Shown here piece after piece: positions 5,450 through 7,308 of a stretch of DNA of 7,308 nucleotides. Location of the stretch: NCBI GenBank assembly GCA_900548125.1, contig URJN01000110.1, positions 1 through 7,308 of the forward strand, given 5' to 3'. Source of the DNA: an uncultured Eubacteriales bacterium. Lineage in GTDB: Bacteria; Bacillota; Clostridia; Christensenellales; Aristaeellaceae. The notes beneath the pieces were generated by a model that was not told the DNA's origin, made no database searches, and saw nothing but the letters and a program-made list of their open reading frames with translations. A program made the position numbers and the translations under genes. Every line of letters starts with the position of its first letter. Within the stretch, counting starts at the first letter, position 1.

Positions 5450-6682
5450 ATGGCACAGCACATTCTCGACCTGCTCAAAGAGCGCGGCTTTATCGCCCAG
5501 ATGACGTTTGAAGATGAGCTTTACGAACAGCTCAAGAATCCGACCACCTTCTACGTCGGCTTCGACCCGACCGCCGATTCCCTGCACATCGGTCACTACA
5601 TCCCGATCATGGCGATGGCGCACATGCAGCGTGCGGGACACCGCCCGATCGCGCTGATGGGCGGCGGCACCGCGATGATCGGCGACCCGTCCGGCAAGAC
5701 CGATATGCGCAAGATGATGACCGTTGAAACCATCGACAACAACGTTGCGCAGATCAAAAAGCAGATGAGCCGCTTCCTCGATTTTTCCGAGGGCAAGGCG
5801 ATCATCGTCAACAACGGCGATTGGCTGCGCAACCTGAACTTCATCGAGTTCATGCGCGACATCGGCTCCATGTTCTCCGTCAACAAAATGCTGACTGCCG
5901 ACTGCTATAAGGCGCGTATGGCAACCGAAAACGGACTTTCCTTCCTCGAGTTCACCTACATGCTTATGCAGTCCTACGACTTCCTCGAGCTGTTCAAGAA
6001 CTATGGCTGCCGTCTGGAGATGGGCGGCAACGATCAGTGGAGCAACATGCTGGGCGGTGCGGATCTCATCCGCCGCAAGGAGCGCGAAAATGCGTTTGCC
6101 TGCACTTTCCAGCTGCTGCTGACCCACGACGGTCGTAAAATGGGCAAGACCGAGAAGGGCGCACTTTGGCTCGATCCGGCAAAGACCAGCCCGTACGACT
6201 TCTACCAGTACTGGCGCAATGTTGACGATCAGGACGTCGAAAAGTGCCTCGGTCTGCTGACCTTCCTGCCGATGGACGAGGTTCGTCGTCTGGGTGCGCT
6301 CAAGGACAGCCAGATTAACGAAGCCAAGAAGGTTCTCGCCTACGAGGTCACCAAGCTCGTCCACGGCGAGGAGGAAGCACAGAAGGCGCAGGAAGCCGCC
6401 GCTTCCCTGTTCGGCGGCGCGGTGCTGAGCGGCTCGATTCCGACGACCGAAATCACGGCGGCTGACCTTGAGAAGGACGCCCGCGTGACGACCCTGCTTG
6501 TGACCTGCGGTCTTGCGCCGTCTAACTCTGCGGCTCGCCGTCTGGTTCAGGGCGGCGGCGTGAGCCTTGGTGAAGAAAAGGTGACGGATGTGAACGCCGT
6601 TGTCACCGCCGATATGATTGGCGCGGATGGTCTGATGCTGCGCAGCGGCAAGAAGAAGTTCCATCGCCTGATCCTCAAGTAA
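5450..6682 (+). CDS. tyrS: tyrosyl-tRNA synthetase, type 1 (TyrRS)
   Basis: 410 residues, the usual length for bacterial TyrRS, which attaches tyrosine to tRNA-Tyr using ATP in the cytoplasm. Class I signatures: HIGH at 46-49 (DSLHIGH), preceded by YVGFDPTA that contacts tyrosine, and KMGKT at 230-234 in place of KMSKS, normal for TyrRS. Tyrosine-pocket residues include Y170-x3-Q174 and D177, and GGNDQW at 192-197. Residues about 345-408 form the C-terminal S4-like RNA-binding domain (SNSAARRLVQGGGV ... GKKKFHRLIL) typical of the TyrS rather than archaeal type. The ATG at 5450 has AAGGAGG (5433-5439) 10 nt upstream. A longer in-frame opening from 5342 would run through the terminator and is not coding. 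It is regulated by the T-box leader and is followed 3 bp later by a YigZ-family gene. Confidence 0.98.
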   Translation: MAQHILDLLKERGFIAQMTFEDELYEQLKNPTTFYVGFDPTADSLHIGHYIPIMAMAHMQRAGHRPIALMGGGTAMIGDPSGKTDMRKMMTVETIDNNVAQIKKQMSRFLDFSEGKAIIVNNGDWLRNLNFIEFMRDIGSMFSVNKMLTADCYKARMATENGLSFLEFTYMLMQSYDFLELFKNYGCRLEMGGNDQWSNMLGGADLIRRKERENAFACTFQLLLTHDGRKMGKTEKGALWLDPAKTSPYDFYQYWRNVDDQDVEKCLGLLTFLPMDEVRRLGALKDSQINEAKKVLAYEVTKLVHGEEEAQKAQEAAASLFGGAVLSGSIPTTEITAADLEKDARVTTLLVTCGLAPSNSAARRLVQGGGVSLGEEKVTDVNAVVTADMIGADGLMLRSGKKKFHRLILK

Positions 6683-6685
6683 GCC

Positions 6686-7308
6686 ATGTCTGCTCAGCTT
6701 TCCTATAAAACACTGCGCGAAGAGAACAGTGCCGAATTCATCATCAACAAATCCCGTTTTATCGGCTATGGCTGTCCCTGCGAAACGGAAGAGGATGCAC
6801 TCGCCTTCCTCTCCCGCATTCGCCAGAAGCACAAGGACGCCACGCACAACTGCTATGCGTATATCATCGGTTTGAACTCCGGCATTATGCGTTACAGCGA
6901 CGACGGCGAACCCGGCGGAACGGCAGGCATGCCGATTATCGAAGTGATGAAGGCACGCGGCGTGGTCAACTGTGCCGTCGTCGTTACGCGCTATTTCGGC
7001 GGCATACTGCTCGGCGCAGGGGGACTTGTCCGCGCTTATGCGCAGGGCAGCAAAACCGCGCTCGATGCAGCAGGCGTCGTCGTGATGGAAAAAAGCTCCC
7101 GCTACTTGGTCGAAGTGGATTATTCCACTTGGCAGCGGCTTGAGTATTTTCTCCGTTCCGCGCCCGTCATCATCGAGCATACGGAATTCGGTGCAAGTGT
7201 CGTCTGTACGCTGATGGTTCGCGTAAAAGACGAGGGAAATCTGCTTTCAGAGATCACACGCGTCACCGACGGTACTGCTGAAACGCTGGAGGACGGCACG
7301 CTGTTCTA
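6686..7308 (+). CDS. YigZ/IMPACT family protein (partial at window edge)
   Basis: 207 whole codons are visible and the window ends two bases (TA) into the next, so the stop may lie just outside; bacterial members are about 200-215 residues. The N-terminal IMPACT/UPF0029 domain is clear: KSRFIGY (22-28), ATHNCYAYIIG (52-62), SDDGEPGGTAGMPI (71-84) and VVVTRYFGGILLGAGGLVRAY (98-118), followed by the smaller C-terminal ferredoxin-like half (about 137-207, with LVEVDYSTWQRLEYFL). The cellular role of bacterial members is not well settled; IMPACT/YIH1 homologues in eukaryotes bind the Gcn1 regulator of translation. It starts 3 bp after the tyrS stop with no good Shine-Dalgarno site, so its translation may depend on tyrS (coupling), and it is probably under the T-box too. 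Confidence 0.9.
   Translation, partial: MSAQLSYKTLREENSAEFIINKSRFIGYGCPCETEEDALAFLSRIRQKHKDATHNCYAYIIGLNSGIMRYSDDGEPGGTAGMPIIEVMKARGVVNCAVVVTRYFGGILLGAGGLVRAYAQGSKTALDAAGVVVMEKSSRYLVEVDYSTWQRLEYFLRSAPVIIEHTEFGASVVCTLMVRVKDEGNLLSEITRVTDGTAETLEDGTLF

Noticed and set aside
5069..7180. A 703-codon open frame on the minus strand opposite tyrS and the YigZ gene
   Set aside because: It runs antisense through TyrRS, the T-box, the terminator and the consensus promoter. It has no recognisable domain or ribosome site, and long antisense frames are common opposite GC-rich genes.

Overview
The window looks like an ordinary chromosomal segment of a Gram-positive-type bacterium (Bacillota), probably a moderately GC-rich Clostridia lineage. 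The evidence is a tyrosyl T-box leader with an intrinsic terminator in front of tyrS, strong Shine-Dalgarno sites of the AAGGAGG type, sigma-A promoters close to consensus, and a short NfeD gene next to a FloA-type flotillin gene. The order or genus cannot be fixed from the sequence alone. I see no insertion sequence, phage gene, CRISPR array, tRNA or rRNA.

Two transcription directions diverge from a 445-bp intergenic region at about 5005-5449. To the left (minus strand), reading outward, lie trmL (tRNA wobble 2'-O-methyltransferase), a 67-residue single-pass membrane protein with its own near-consensus promoter, a tandem pair of family-4-type uracil-DNA glycosylases, nfeD, floA, an uncharacterised membrane-anchored protein, and a LytTR response regulator. 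The spacing suggests at least three transcription units. These are trmL, the 67-residue gene (followed by a weak terminator), and the UDG pair. The nfeD-floA-hypothetical-lytTR block may run on from the UDG pair or start from an unseen promoter in the 57-bp gap before nfeD. To the right (plus strand), a perfect consensus promoter drives a tyrosine T-box riboswitch, tyrS and, 3 bp after the tyrS stop, a YigZ/IMPACT family gene that runs into the window edge.

Functionally the right half and trmL concern translation: tRNA-Tyr charging controlled by uncharged tRNA-Tyr, and tRNA wobble modification. The UDG pair concerns DNA base-excision repair. The last four minus-strand genes form a membrane-centred group (NfeD, flotillin, a TM-anchored protein of unknown function, and a response regulator without an adjacent kinase).

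The parts most worth a second look are three. The tandem UDGs include one copy with a complete Fe-S cysteine set and one without it. The flotillin block ends in a hypothetical protein overlapping an orphan LytTR regulator. The 67-residue membrane protein has a strong dedicated promoter. No clearly new multi-gene system is demonstrated.
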